This document shows positions 27,107 through 36,330 of a DNA stretch of 64,000 nt, piece by piece. How positions within the stretch are numbered: the stretch's first letter is position 1; every line of letters begins with the position of its first letter. A program made the position numbers and the translations under genes. The notes beneath the pieces were generated by a model that saw only the letters and a program-made list of their open reading frames with translations, searched no databases and was not told the origin of the DNA. Where the stretch lies: the NCBI GenBank assembly GCA_965277695.1, contig CBDIDQ010000067.1, positions 35,918 through 99,917 of the forward strand, given 5' to 3'. This DNA comes from JABSOG01 sp965277695 (GTDB taxonomy: Bacteria; Pseudomonadota; Gammaproteobacteria; Enterobacterales; Alteromonadaceae).

Positions 27107-27826
27107 CTAAACAAAAGTCCCCGGCGAAAACACCGCCCCTTGAATATGATCACTTGACTGTCCTTCACCAAAACTCAATACCTCATGGGTAATGCTGGTG
27201 TTTTGCTTGATGAGCGTAGCGACTTCTTGATTTATATGGATAAATCCGGCGCGTACGGATTTGCCATCAGCAAGTCGACGCTCTTTACCCGCAGGTGTCA
27301 TCGGCCAGTTGAGGCGTTCAAAGGTGATTTTCCAAATGCCAGGATAACTAAAGGTGATGTAGTTTTTAATGCCTCTTTGTAGACCGCGCTCTAAAACGCT
27401 CAGAAGTAAAGCGTCGATGACGTCAATTCTCGCTTGGTTTGAAAGGTTATCTCGATCAATCGCGAGACGACTGAGTTCGTGAAGTTCTTCACTGTGGGTG
27501 GGACCGTCTACCGCTAGGTGATTAAACACTTCGGATATCATATAAGGCAGTGTGGTGGGGTAGGAGCGCGTCACGCCTACCACCCGTCCTGCTTGATCAC
27601 AGGCAATAAAGTATTCCGTCGCCAAATTATCGTAGCGATCAAACTCCATATTGCCGCTGCTCTCAGTTTCACCACAGGGTTGAACATAAATGTCTGACCA
27701 CTGCTCTTTTTCGATAAGCTCTTTGTGTCGCAAGCGGTGTTGCTCGGCAATCAGATTACCCGAAAAAAGATGATTAGTCGCTATAGTCACGCAATGAACA
27801 ACCAAAGTGTCGGCAAATTTTGTCAT
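27107..27826 (-). CDS. LuxI-family acyl-homoserine-lactone synthase
   Basis: 239 residues with the conserved LuxI pattern: Arg33 and Trp43 in RLRHKELIEKEQW, Glu61-Asp63-Asp66 (MEFDRYD), Arg87 in VGVTRSYPTT, Phe101, and Glu117/Arg120 in ELSRLAID. These enzymes make N-acyl-homoserine lactones from SAM and acyl-ACP for quorum sensing. Its ATG overlaps the stop of the upstream symporter gene (TAATG), so expression is coupled to that transporter. No luxR-type gene is adjacent. The C-terminal ~40 residues are longer than in classical LuxI, so a related N-acyl amino acid synthase activity is possible. Confidence 0.83.
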   Translation of the reverse strand: MTKFADTLVVHCVTIATNHLFSGNLIAEQHRLRHKELIEKEQWSDIYVQPCGETESSGNMEFDRYDNLATEYFIACDQAGRVVGVTRSYPTTLPYMISEVFNHLAVDGPTHSEELHELSRLAIDRDNLSNQARIDVIDALLLSVLERGLQRGIKNYITFSYPGIWKITFERLNWPMTPAGKERRLADGKSVRAGFIHINQEVATLIKQNTSITHEVLSFGEGQSSDHIQGAVFSPGTFV

Positions 27827-29154
27827 TAGCTTTTCGCCAATACCAAGTCTTGCTCTTCTATTTTGACGCCAGCTTTAGGGTCATGAAACATTTCCATATC
27901 CAGCTCACCTTCGCTTTTGGCAACAATGCACGAGACCATGCAATCACCAGTGACATTCACCGCAGTACGAGTCATATCAAGCAAGCGATCAACTGCCATG
28001 ATGATGCCGATACCTTCGAGCGGTAGGCCAACTTGTTGTAATACCATGGTGAGCATAACCAGACCAACGCCAGGCACACCTGCGGTGCCGATAGAAGCCA
28101 ATGTAGCAGTGACAATAACCATCAAATATTGGCTGATACTCAAATCAACATTAAACGCTTGAGCGATAAACACGGTGGCCACACCTTGCATAATGGCGGT
28201 GCCGTCCATATTGATGGTGGCTCCTAGCGGCACGGTGAAAGACGCTACACTGCTTTTAACGCCGAGTTTGTTGGTGGCTGTTTCAAGTGTGACCGGCAAA
28301 GTCGCGCTGCTGCTGGCGGTGCTGAAGGCGAACAATTGGGCGTTTTTCAGCTTCTTCATAAAGGTGATAGGGTTCAGACCAGACAGGGTTTTAAGGATGA
28401 TAGGAAAGGTGATCAAGGCATGAACCACCAAAGCCAGTAATACGGTGAGGAAATAAATCCCAAGGTATTTGCCAAAATCAGCAATTTCAAAGGTCGAGGC
28501 CAGTTTGCCAATTAAGCAGAATACGCCGTATGGGGCAAAATGCATCAGTAAGGTGACTAATTTTAAATTGACCGTATTGATATCTTCAAACAAGTTGGTT
28601 AGGCGTTTGCCTGCTTCACCACTGAGTACAATGGCGAGACCAAAAAGAATAGAAAAGACGATGATTTGCAACATTTTACCTTCGGCCATGGCAGCGATAG
28701 GGTTGCTCGGGAACATGTCGATGATAACTTGACCGAGTGAGGGGGCTTCTTTGCCTGTTAGTGTGGCAGTGGATGTGAAGTTGGCCCCTTCGCCCGGCGA
28801 AATAATAATGGCCAACGAGATGGCAATGGTGATGGCGATGGCTGTAGTGACAACATAGAGGCCAATGGATTTACCGCCTAAACGGCCCAATTTGGTGGTG
28901 TCGCTAAGGGAGCAGATGCCGCATACCAAAGAGACAAAGACTAATGGCACGACCATCATTTTCAGGGTGCTGACGAAAACTTTACCGCCGACGTTAAATA
29001 AGTCGACAATAAACGTTTTTGGTGCAAACTCAAACAGCCCCAAATCGAAAGAAACGCCGGTAAAAAAAGTATTGATTAGCCAGCCGATGAGGAGTCCACC
29101 ACCGAGACCGATTAATATCCGGCTGGTGAGGCCCATTTTATGAGTATCTGTCAT
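27826..29154 (-). CDS. Dicarboxylate/glutamate:cation symporter (DAACS family)
   Basis: 442 residues with about eight hydrophobic segments and the family signatures: SSSATLPVTLE (re-entrant loop 1), INMDGTAIMQG (the NMDGT sodium/substrate motif), STGTAGVPG-type loop (ASIGTAGVPGVG) and DRLLDMTRTAVNVTGD. Members (GltP, DctA, Glt-Ph) import glutamate, aspartate or C4-dicarboxylates across the inner membrane. First gene of a two-gene leftward operon with the LuxI homologue. Start ATG 29154; ATG 29136 is possible. Confidence 0.93.
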   Translation of the reverse strand: MTDTHKMGLTSRILIGLGGGLLIGWLINTFFTGVSFDLGLFEFAPKTFIVDLFNVGGKVFVSTLKMMVVPLVFVSLVCGICSLSDTTKLGRLGGKSIGLYVVTTAIAITIAISLAIIISPGEGANFTSTATLTGKEAPSLGQVIIDMFPSNPIAAMAEGKMLQIIVFSILFGLAIVLSGEAGKRLTNLFEDINTVNLKLVTLLMHFAPYGVFCLIGKLASTFEIADFGKYLGIYFLTVLLALVVHALITFPIILKTLSGLNPITFMKKLKNAQLFAFSTASSSATLPVTLETATNKLGVKSSVASFTVPLGATINMDGTAIMQGVATVFIAQAFNVDLSISQYLMVIVTATLASIGTAGVPGVGLVMLTMVLQQVGLPLEGIGIIMAVDRLLDMTRTAVNVTGDCMVSCIVAKSEGELDMEMFHDPKAGVKIEEQDLVLAKS

Positions 29155-29333
29155 GATTTTGTTGTGCTCGTTGAGTAGGTTGATAAAAACGATGAACTGT
29201 CATCGTATAAAAATACAGCAATCGGTCGATTTAAATAAGCAAAACCAGAATAAACCGGGATTGTTTAGCTTTTCTTAGGTTAACATACTACTCTGGATCG
29301 AGAAGAAAAAAAATTTATACGTGGAGTACCCTG

Positions 29334-32300
29334 ATGCAATTTGGTGTTATGCAATCCTTTCGCTTTTTTACCCTATTATTACTTTCCTTATTTTTAATTG
29401 CCTGCGGTGGTGGCGGTAGCAGTGGCTTGACTGTCGATAATAGTGGCCCCGTCGGCGGGGGAGAGCCACCGCCGGAACCACCCGTACCCGTTTATACTGT
29501 GGCTTTGTCATTGCTCAATAATGCAGGCGAAGTTGACCCTACTACTGTCGTGTCGCGTGAATTACCTGGCTCGCTCAGGGCGGTGGTACAAAAAGATGGT
29601 GTCGCCATTGCTTTTGAATTGGTGACGTTTGTCGCCAATCAAGTAGGCGTGTTAGACCCAGAGGCGGGTACCGCTCGAACAACGGCTGAGGGTATCGCGA
29701 CGATAGCTTTGCTACCGGGTATTGTAGAAGGGGCGGGCAGTGCGGTTGCCTCTATCACGCTCGAAGGTGGGGAGGTTATTTCAGATGTCGTTACCATTGC
29801 TTCGCTTGGTGATGCCTCTACACAACCTGATAATACCAGTGTTAACATTGCCATGGTGTTAAAAGACAGCACTACCGGGGAGGCTACAACAGTCGTTGGT
29901 GATGCCACGCCCGGTGTGATTGAGGCCACTGTGACTACCCTTGATGGTTCGCCTGTTGCTGATCAGGTGGTGACGTTTACCACTACGCTTGGCAAGCTAA
30001 ATCCGGAGGCGGGCACTGCGTTGACTGACGAGAATGGTTTGGCCATTATTGGTTTGCTGGCTGGCACTGTTGCTGGTGCGGCGGAGATCACTGCAACAGT
30101 AGATACCAGCAATACGGTTTTGGGCTTTGTCACATTGGGCGATGAAGTCGTTCAGGGCACACCACCGGCGTTTAAAATTACCCTCGAATTGCTCAATAGC
30201 GATGGTGTGGCTGACCCCACAGCTATCGTTTCTCAAGCTCAGCCGGGTTCCTTAAGAGCCACTTTAAGCAAAAATGATGTCGCACTGCCATTTGAGTTGG
30301 TGACGTTCACCACGCAAATCACTGGCGTGTTAAATCCTACCTTAGGTACTGCTCAAACCAGTGCTGAAGGTATGGCATCAGTGACATTGTTACCGGGCAC
30401 AGGTGCTGGTACAGGTACCGCTACGGTTGCTTTTACGACCCCAGATGGTGAAGTGGTTAGCAGTGAAATCACCTTTAATTCAGCAGGTGATGCGCCGTCA
30501 AACTCAGGCTCTACAGATGTGAAAATGTCATTGGCGCTTAAAGACGGTAATACTGGTTTGGATATTACTACTATCAGTGCGACGATCCCGGGAGTGCTGG
30601 AGATCACCGTCACCGATTTTGATGGCTTGCCCATTGCGGGCAGCGTGGTGTCGTTTAGCAGTACGCTGGGTCAATTCAGACCATCGATTGGTACCGCACT
30701 GACTGATGTTAACGGCTTTGCCAGTATTATTTTAACCGCAGGCAGTGTTGAAGGTGCTGGCGAAGTGACGGCCAGTTTTGAAGGCACTACCACCAAGTTG
30801 GGCTTTAATTCGCTGGGGGATGTGGTTGACCCTGATTTAATTACCGCCGATGTTGAATTTAAAATAATCAATTGCCCAACGGGCTGGGACCGCACGGTTC
30901 GAGATATCGACTTGTGTACAGAAACACAAAATATTTCATCGACAGCCCCTGGTATTTTGTTCATCACCGTACTGAAAGAAGGCAGTACGGTACCGCTGAA
31001 ATCAACTTTGGTTACCGCGACATCAACGATTGGTCGGATCAGCCCAGACACGGGCACCGCAATCACCGATGATAATGGTATTGCTTTGCTGGATTTATTG
31101 GCTGGCAGTGATGTCGGTGCTGGTGAAGTTGAAGTGACGGTGATCACCACTAACGCTAAAAAAGCGTTTGAGATTGGTGCTGCTGAGGTAACTATTACGG
31201 TTAACAATGGTTTGGCTGTCGGTGATACTTTGTCTGCCGGGGCGACTACTGTGATCACAGTGTCCATTTTTGATGTTGATAACTCGTTGTTTATTCCACC
31301 ACTGAATGTTGAATTCACTTCAAACTGTGCGGTATCGGTACCGCCTAAAGCGGTGCTTGATGGCAACGTCACCAGTGTTGGTGGTGTCGCCACTGCCACT
31401 TATCGGGCTGATGGCTGTTCGCCGGAAGATACCGTGACGGTAACAGTGATCACCGGTGGTGATGCTATTACTGAAACCGTGGTGATCCCGGTGAATGAAG
31501 CGGTGATTGGCTCAATGGAATTTGTTGGAGTATCCAATAACTATCTGGCGCTTAAAGGCACTGGTGGGTTAAATCGTAGTGAAACCTCCGTTGTCGAATT
31601 CAGAGTGTTGGATGAAAATGGCAATGCGGCTTCGCAAAAAGAAGTCACCTTTGAACTGACCAACGATGCTGGTGGCATTTCAATTTCTCCTACCAGCGCA
31701 CAGTCGAATAATGATGGTCTAGTACAGACGGTGGTTCGCTCAGGTGACGTACCAGGGGCTGTCAGAGTGTTGGCTTATGTCACGCCGACTGATACTGATC
31801 CGGGCAATCACAATAACCGGATTTCGGTGGTCTCTGATGTGTTGATTATTTCGACCGGTTTGCCGGATAACAACAGTTTTACTTTATCTCCGTTTATCCA
31901 TAACCCTGAGGCATTGCAGTTTAATGGCGAGGTTGTTGATGTCACTGTATTTATGGCTGATCACTTTAACAACCCGGTACCAGATGGTACGGCTGTGGTG
32001 CTGACAACAGAAGGTGGGTCAATTAAACCGGGATGTACGACAGTGATGGGGGCATGTACGGTTGAGTGGACCAGTCAGGATGTTCGACCATTTACTGATC
32101 ATTCTCATTATCTCAATTCGGTTGCTCACAAATGTGATCCTTACTTTGGCGCTGCTGCACCTTGTACTTTTGGTATCTCCGATGATGGTGGAGCCACTAG
32201 AGATACACCCTTAGGTGGTCGTGCCACTATTATGGCTCATGCGGTGGGTGAAGAATCGTTTACCGACTTAAACGGTAATGGGGTGTTTGATGCGGGTGAA

Positions 32301-33053
32301 TATTATAACCGCTACGATTTGACTGAGGCGTTTATTGATCACAATGAAAATGGCGTGTATGACGGTATCAGTTGTGAAGATGCTACTCAGCCATGTTTAC
32401 CGGCAAATTCTGACGGTGGTGAGTTTGAAGAGTTTTGGGACTTTAATAACGATGATACATTTTCACCGCCAGATGGCATTTACAATGGCTTTTTATGTAG
32501 TGCAGCGGCACAAGCCACGGGCCACTGTAATTGGGAACCTTTACATGTCCGTGATAATGCGGTGATTGTGATGTCAGGCAGTAATGCGGTGACCAGAGTT
32601 GTGTCCCGGGATAATTCCACGACTAATCCGGATATTGGCGTTTGTGATAATGATGTGAGAACTGCCAGTAACAATGTTGTCAGGGTATTGGAGGGTTCAG
32701 ATATTAGTGGTTGGTGTGATATCAGTTCGGTGGATTTGTCGATATATCGTGATGCCGATAGTAATGATGTCGGTTTGGTGTCAGTGACTATGATTGTTTT
32801 CTTCTCTGATATCTTTAACAACCCGATGCCAGCAGGGACTACCGTACAGATCACTACTGATAATGGTATTTTGTCCGGTGGGCTCAGTACAGTGATTGGT
32901 AGCACAACGGCTGTTCGTCCTGAGTTTTTGGAATTTGCTATCTCAAGAGAAGGAGAAGGTAACAAGAAAACCGGTGGTGCGATAACGATTACAATCACCA
33001 CACCTAAGCAGATTATTACGACTCGTAATATTGGTGTGACTGATGATCGTTAA
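29334..33053 (+). CDS. Large Ig-repeat (Big-1) surface lipoprotein
   Basis: 1,239 residues. Lipoprotein signal ending LFLIAC with Cys24 followed by Gly/Ser-rich sequence; start ATG 29334 has GGAG seven bases upstream. A Pro-rich linker is followed by at least four ~110-residue bacterial Ig-like group 1 repeats (each with LRA/LEITV, ELVTFT or VVSFSS, and GTA.T...G.A.I.LL.G motifs). Further Ig-like modules follow, then a Cys-containing region with calcium-loop-like sequences (DLNGNGVFDAGE, DHNENGVYDG) and a final Ig-like domain. Such invasin-like proteins are exposed on the outer membrane and mediate adhesion. The substrate is not predictable. A terminator follows. Confidence 0.88.
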   Translation: MQFGVMQSFRFFTLLLLSLFLIACGGGGSSGLTVDNSGPVGGGEPPPEPPVPVYTVALSLLNNAGEVDPTTVVSRELPGSLRAVVQKDGVAIAFELVTFVANQVGVLDPEAGTARTTAEGIATIALLPGIVEGAGSAVASITLEGGEVISDVVTIASLGDASTQPDNTSVNIAMVLKDSTTGEATTVVGDATPGVIEATVTTLDGSPVADQVVTFTTTLGKLNPEAGTALTDENGLAIIGLLAGTVAGAAEITATVDTSNTVLGFVTLGDEVVQGTPPAFKITLELLNSDGVADPTAIVSQAQPGSLRATLSKNDVALPFELVTFTTQITGVLNPTLGTAQTSAEGMASVTLLPGTGAGTGTATVAFTTPDGEVVSSEITFNSAGDAPSNSGSTDVKMSLALKDGNTGLDITTISATIPGVLEITVTDFDGLPIAGSVVSFSSTLGQFRPSIGTALTDVNGFASIILTAGSVEGAGEVTASFEGTTTKLGFNSLGDVVDPDLITADVEFKIINCPTGWDRTVRDIDLCTETQNISSTAPGILFITVLKEGSTVPLKSTLVTATSTIGRISPDTGTAITDDNGIALLDLLAGSDVGAGEVEVTVITTNAKKAFEIGAAEVTITVNNGLAVGDTLSAGATTVITVSIFDVDNSLFIPPLNVEFTSNCAVSVPPKAVLDGNVTSVGGVATATYRADGCSPEDTVTVTVITGGDAITETVVIPVNEAVIGSMEFVGVSNNYLALKGTGGLNRSETSVVEFRVLDENGNAASQKEVTFELTNDAGGISISPTSAQSNNDGLVQTVVRSGDVPGAVRVLAYVTPTDTDPGNHNNRISVVSDVLIISTGLPDNNSFTLSPFIHNPEALQFNGEVVDVTVFMADHFNNPVPDGTAVVLTTEGGSIKPGCTTVMGACTVEWTSQDVRPFTDHSHYLNSVAHKCDPYFGAAAPCTFGISDDGGATRDTPLGGRATIMAHAVGEESFTDLNGNGVFDAGEYYNRYDLTEAFIDHNENGVYDGISCEDATQPCLPANSDGGEFEEFWDFNNDDTFSPPDGIYNGFLCSAAAQATGHCNWEPLHVRDNAVIVMSGSNAVTRVVSRDNSTTNPDIGVCDNDVRTASNNVVRVLEGSDISGWCDISSVDLSIYRDADSNDVGLVSVTMIVFFSDIFNNPMPAGTTVQITTDNGILSGGLSTVIGSTTAVRPEFLEFAISREGEGNKKTGGAITITITTPKQIITTRNIGVTDDR

Positions 33054-33098
33054 GCCTTAATGAGCAAATGTTAACGGTCAAATGTTAACAAATCAGAC

Positions 33099-33130
33099 AA
33101 AGCCCGGTTTATCCGGGCTTTGTCGTTTTT
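33099..33130 (+). terminator. Terminator after the Ig-repeat lipoprotein
   Basis: Stem AAAGCCCGG / CCGGGCTTT (33099-33107, 33113-33121) with a GTCGTTTTT tail. Confidence 0.8.
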
Positions 33131-33333
33131 ACAGCTGTTAACATTTAATTAAAGATTTATTCTCCGGTAATATGTTGTATATCAGCCAGTTATTAATTTT
33201 TTGCGATTGTTGTTCTCACAAAGGGTTGCAATAACAAATCATAAATGTAAACTGGCCTTAGGTTTTAGCAAACCTGTAATAAAAATATAACAACTCAAAC
33301 TCAAATATAAAACGTGAAGGTAATAGAAATAAA

Positions 33334-34812
33334 ATGAACAAATCTAAAGCAATCTTGTTAGGCGGCCTGTTGGCATTCACAATAGCACCGGTATCGGCAG
33401 CTGTTAATCAATCAGTTAATGTTAATGCGAGTGGCGTAGCCCATGCATTTGGTCTTAATGCTGATCACAGTTTCACTGAACAAGCTTCATTCAAAACTCA
33501 TAAAGGCAACAGCAAAAGCAAAATGGCGCTGACATATAAAGGTGTTAACGTTTACGGTATGCACGCTGTTGTTGAAAAAAATGCCCAAGGTCAAATGTTT
33601 GCTGCACAAGGCAAATTGGCTGATTTCGCTGGCACTAACGTAGTTGCCAAAATTTCCAAAGCCTCAGCGATCAATACAGTGAAATCACTGTTTGGTGCTA
33701 AAAACATCAGCAATCTTAGTGTTGAGTTGGTACTTGACGCCGAGTCAAAGCAACTGGCTTACAAAGTTATTTTCTTAAATGCAGATAAAGTCTCTCGTCC
33801 TTTTGCGTTGGTTAATGCAGCCGATGGCAAAGTGATCAAATCTATGGACGCTATGGCGCATAAAGGCAAGCCGGGCGGCGGCACAGGCGGCGGTAGCGGT
33901 ACTGCTTTTAATGCAACTGGTCCTGGTGGCAACGACAAAACGGGCATGTACTACTACGGCAATGACTTCGGTCCATTAGAAGTGACTGAAAGTGGCGGTA
34001 ATTGCGTGATGGAAAATGACAACGTAAAAACCATTGATTTAAACCACGGTACTCGTGTTTCGCGTAAAGATGGTGCTTTCTCGTTTACTTGTCCTGAAAA
34101 CTCTTATAAATCAATTAACGGTGCTCATTCTCCGTTAAATGATGCACATTACTTCGGTAACGTTATCTTCAACATGTACGGCGACTGGTATGGTGTTGCA
34201 CCATTAAGCCAAAAGCTAGAAATGCGTGTACATTACTCAAACAACTACCAGAATGCATTCTGGGATGGTACAGCAATGACTTTCGGTGACGGTGGCAGCA
34301 CTTTCTATCCACTAGTTAGCCTTGACGTATCGGCTCATGAAGTTAGCCACGGTGTTACTGAACAGCGTTCAGGTTTACAATACAGCGGCGAATCTGGCGG
34401 TATGAACGAAGCTTTCTCTGACATGGCTGGTGAAGCTGCTGAAAACTACATGCACGGTTCTAACGACTGGCTGGTTGGTGCAGAAATCTTCAAAGGTAAC
34501 GGTGCATTACGTTATATGGATCAGCCTACTAGAGATGGCCGTTCAATTGACCACGCTGCTGATATGACTTCAAACCTTGACGTTCATTACAGCTCAGGTG
34601 TTTACAACCACGCTTTCTACAACCTGTCTAGAACAGCCGGTTGGAGCGTACAACAAGCATTTGAAGTAATGCTTCGCGCTAATGACCTATATTGGACTGC
34701 CAGCTCAACTTTCAACGCCGGTGCCTGTGGTGTTGAATCAGCAGCGTCTGACTTAGGTTACGATGCCTCTGACGTTACTGCTGCTTTCGCTGACGTTGGT
34801 GTGCAGTGTTAA
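33334..34812 (+). CDS. Vibriolysin-like M4 zinc metalloprotease precursor
   Basis: 492 residues: signal peptide (1-~22, ending VSA), FTP/PepSY propeptide to about residue 185, a Gly-rich hinge (GKPGGGTGGGSG), then the thermolysin-type catalytic domain with zinc motif HEVSH (around 335) and GGMNEAFSD providing the third ligand, and the C-terminal helical half including SSGVYNHAFY. It ends right after the catalytic domain (DVGVQC) and lacks the PPC tail found in many vibriolysins. Secreted, cleaves proteins extracellularly after autoprocessing. Start ATG 33334 with GAAGGTAATAGAA upstream. Own terminator follows. Confidence 0.94.
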   Translation: MNKSKAILLGGLLAFTIAPVSAAVNQSVNVNASGVAHAFGLNADHSFTEQASFKTHKGNSKSKMALTYKGVNVYGMHAVVEKNAQGQMFAAQGKLADFAGTNVVAKISKASAINTVKSLFGAKNISNLSVELVLDAESKQLAYKVIFLNADKVSRPFALVNAADGKVIKSMDAMAHKGKPGGGTGGGSGTAFNATGPGGNDKTGMYYYGNDFGPLEVTESGGNCVMENDNVKTIDLNHGTRVSRKDGAFSFTCPENSYKSINGAHSPLNDAHYFGNVIFNMYGDWYGVAPLSQKLEMRVHYSNNYQNAFWDGTAMTFGDGGSTFYPLVSLDVSAHEVSHGVTEQRSGLQYSGESGGMNEAFSDMAGEAAENYMHGSNDWLVGAEIFKGNGALRYMDQPTRDGRSIDHAADMTSNLDVHYSSGVYNHAFYNLSRTAGWSVQQAFEVMLRANDLYWTASSTFNAGACGVESAASDLGYDASDVTAAFADVGVQC

Positions 34813-34853
34813 TCATCGCTTATTAACTAGCGTTAATTTATAAGTCGTTTAAA

Positions 34854-34880
34854 AAGCCCGGTTTTGCCGGGCTTCGTTAT
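34854..34880 (+). terminator. Terminator after the M4 protease
   Basis: Hairpin AAGCCCG-GTTTTG-CCGGGCTT, only a weak T tail (CGTTAT). Confidence 0.65.
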
Positions 34881-35039
34881 ATCTAACAAGCGGTAAAATT
34901 AATCCGCATAACTAATTCGGGCTCTGCTCAAACTGGGTAACAATTAAATGGTGTTTTATTGTAGTTCGCACTATGGGAGCAAAGTCAAAAAACATGCTTT
35001 AAATTGTTGTTTTATATGATTAAAATTGTGCACAGAGTG

Positions 35040-35065
35040 CACACGCAACCGCCAATTCCTACCTT
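35040..35065. repeat. 26-bp repeat downstream of rhuM 1
   Basis: CACACGCAACCGCCAATTCC followed by TACCTT. The same sequence with one mismatch is at 36231-36256. Each copy lies just after the stop codon of one RhuM-family gene (33 and 75 bp). Confidence 0.75.
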
Positions 35066-35097
35066 CTGTTACTATTTTAAAATAAAGTAGAATGTGA

Positions 35098-36102
35098 TTA
35101 TTTCTTTTGGTCGATTTGTTTTAAATTTTGCATGACGGATTTGTCAAAGTCAGAGACTATTCTTTGTTGTTTGTTAAATATTTGATATTCTGCTTTCGCT
35201 TTTTCATCAGCCACCTTTTTACTGACGCTGCCCTTATTTTCAAGCACTCTGAATTCATTGAAGCTAATAAATTTATCCACACTTTGCGCCATTGATTGCA
35301 TGGTAATCAATGTTCTGTTTTCGATGACATTTTCGATGTAATCAAAAAAACCTGTTATTGTGCGTTCCAAGCGCTTGATTTCACTTTCTTGCAGATAGTT
35401 TTTAGCAATGGTCACATCCGCAGATAATATTCGTCCATCAGGTGCATTTTTCCATGTCTGTAAACCCATGTTTGGCGATTCATGGTTGGCCTGTTGATAA
35501 ATAATCTCAGCCGCTGTATGACCCGTAATGGCAAAGTGAAACTTATTTTGGACAAAAGCGTAGAATGAGCGAGTGATGTCAGCATTCTTATCATAGTCTA
35601 CTGTGCACTCGGCAAAAATATCAGTCACTTGCTGATAAATCCGCCTTTCACTGGCTCGGATCGAACGAATGCGATCCAGTAATTCATGAAAATAATCTTT
35701 ACCAAAGGCTGTCTCAGCCTGTTTCAGCCGTTCATCATCTAAAATAAAGCCCTTAATAATGAACTCTTTTAAAAGTTGGGTTGCCCAGATTCGAAATTGA
35801 GTTGCTCGGCGTGAATTAACCCGGTAGCCTACAGCAATGATCACATCTAAATTATAATACTGCGTTTGGTAGTTTTTGCCGTCGCTGGCAGTAGTAAAGA
35901 ATTTATTTACTACTGAATTTTCTTCGAGTTCACCTTCGGCAAAAATCCTTTTCAAATGCTGGCTTATATTTTGTTTACTGGTATCAAACAATTCAGCTAA
36001 AAGCTGTTGAGTTAGCCAAATAGTTTCCCCATGTAAGTAAACTTTGACTTCAACTTTATCGTTATCTGTCTGATAAAGTAAAAAATTATTTAAAGTAGTC
36101 AT
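35098..36102 (-). CDS. rhuM: RhuM-family protein
   Basis: 334 residues. The N-terminal KilA-N/RhuM-like DNA-interaction region reads VYLHGETIWLTQQLLAELFDTSKQNISQHLKRIFAEGEL, followed by YYNLDVIIAVGYRVNSRRATQFRIWAT and the helical RhuM core. RhuM was named in a Salmonella pathogenicity island, but its biochemical role is not established; the family is common in mobile islands and near restriction systems. Start ATG 36102. The neighbour at 36331 is a paralogue over the N-terminal half but carries a Fic domain instead of this C-terminus. Confidence 0.88.
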   Translation of the reverse strand: MTTLNNFLLYQTDNDKVEVKVYLHGETIWLTQQLLAELFDTSKQNISQHLKRIFAEGELEENSVVNKFFTTASDGKNYQTQYYNLDVIIAVGYRVNSRRATQFRIWATQLLKEFIIKGFILDDERLKQAETAFGKDYFHELLDRIRSIRASERRIYQQVTDIFAECTVDYDKNADITRSFYAFVQNKFHFAITGHTAAEIIYQQANHESPNMGLQTWKNAPDGRILSADVTIAKNYLQESEIKRLERTITGFFDYIENVIENRTLITMQSMAQSVDKFISFNEFRVLENKGSVSKKVADEKAKAEYQIFNKQQRIVSDFDKSVMQNLKQIDQKK

Positions 36103-36230
36103 TTTAGTACATCAACGCTGTTTGTTCTTAATTGCTTAGGCTCAAATTGTAAGCTATTTTTGCGTTAAATACAATTTCAACTACAAGCTTGACGATTTAA
36201 CTGATTGCAGGTGTAAGGGATAGCTAGGTT

Positions 36231-36256
36231 CACACGCAACCGCCAATTCCTGCCTT
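36231..36256. repeat. 26-bp repeat downstream of rhuM-fic
   Basis: Second copy of the 35040 repeat (CACACGCAACCGCCAATTCC then TGCCTT). Confidence 0.75.
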
Positions 36257-36287
36257 TTAAGATATCCCAAATAACCTAAATACAATT

Positions 36288-36310
36288 GTGCCACAGCCTG
36301 TGGCACTTTT
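36288..36310. terminator. Hairpin between the two RhuM genes
   Basis: Perfect 9-bp palindromic arms GTGCCACAG / CTGTGGCAC around one base, followed on the plus strand by TTTTAT. It lies 21 bp after the rhuM-fic stop and may end its transcript, although the T run faces the other way. Confidence 0.45.
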
Positions 36311-36330
36311 ATAAACCACTTATTACAGCA

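Noticed and set aside
30671..31399. 242-aa minus-strand frame
   Set aside because: Antisense shadow of the Ig-repeat lipoprotein; Ser/Thr/Val-rich low-complexity translation.
35040..36256. Integron attC sites after the RhuM genes
   Set aside because: The 26-bp repeats lack the paired RYYYAAC/GTTRRRY core arrangement and the imperfect palindrome of attC.
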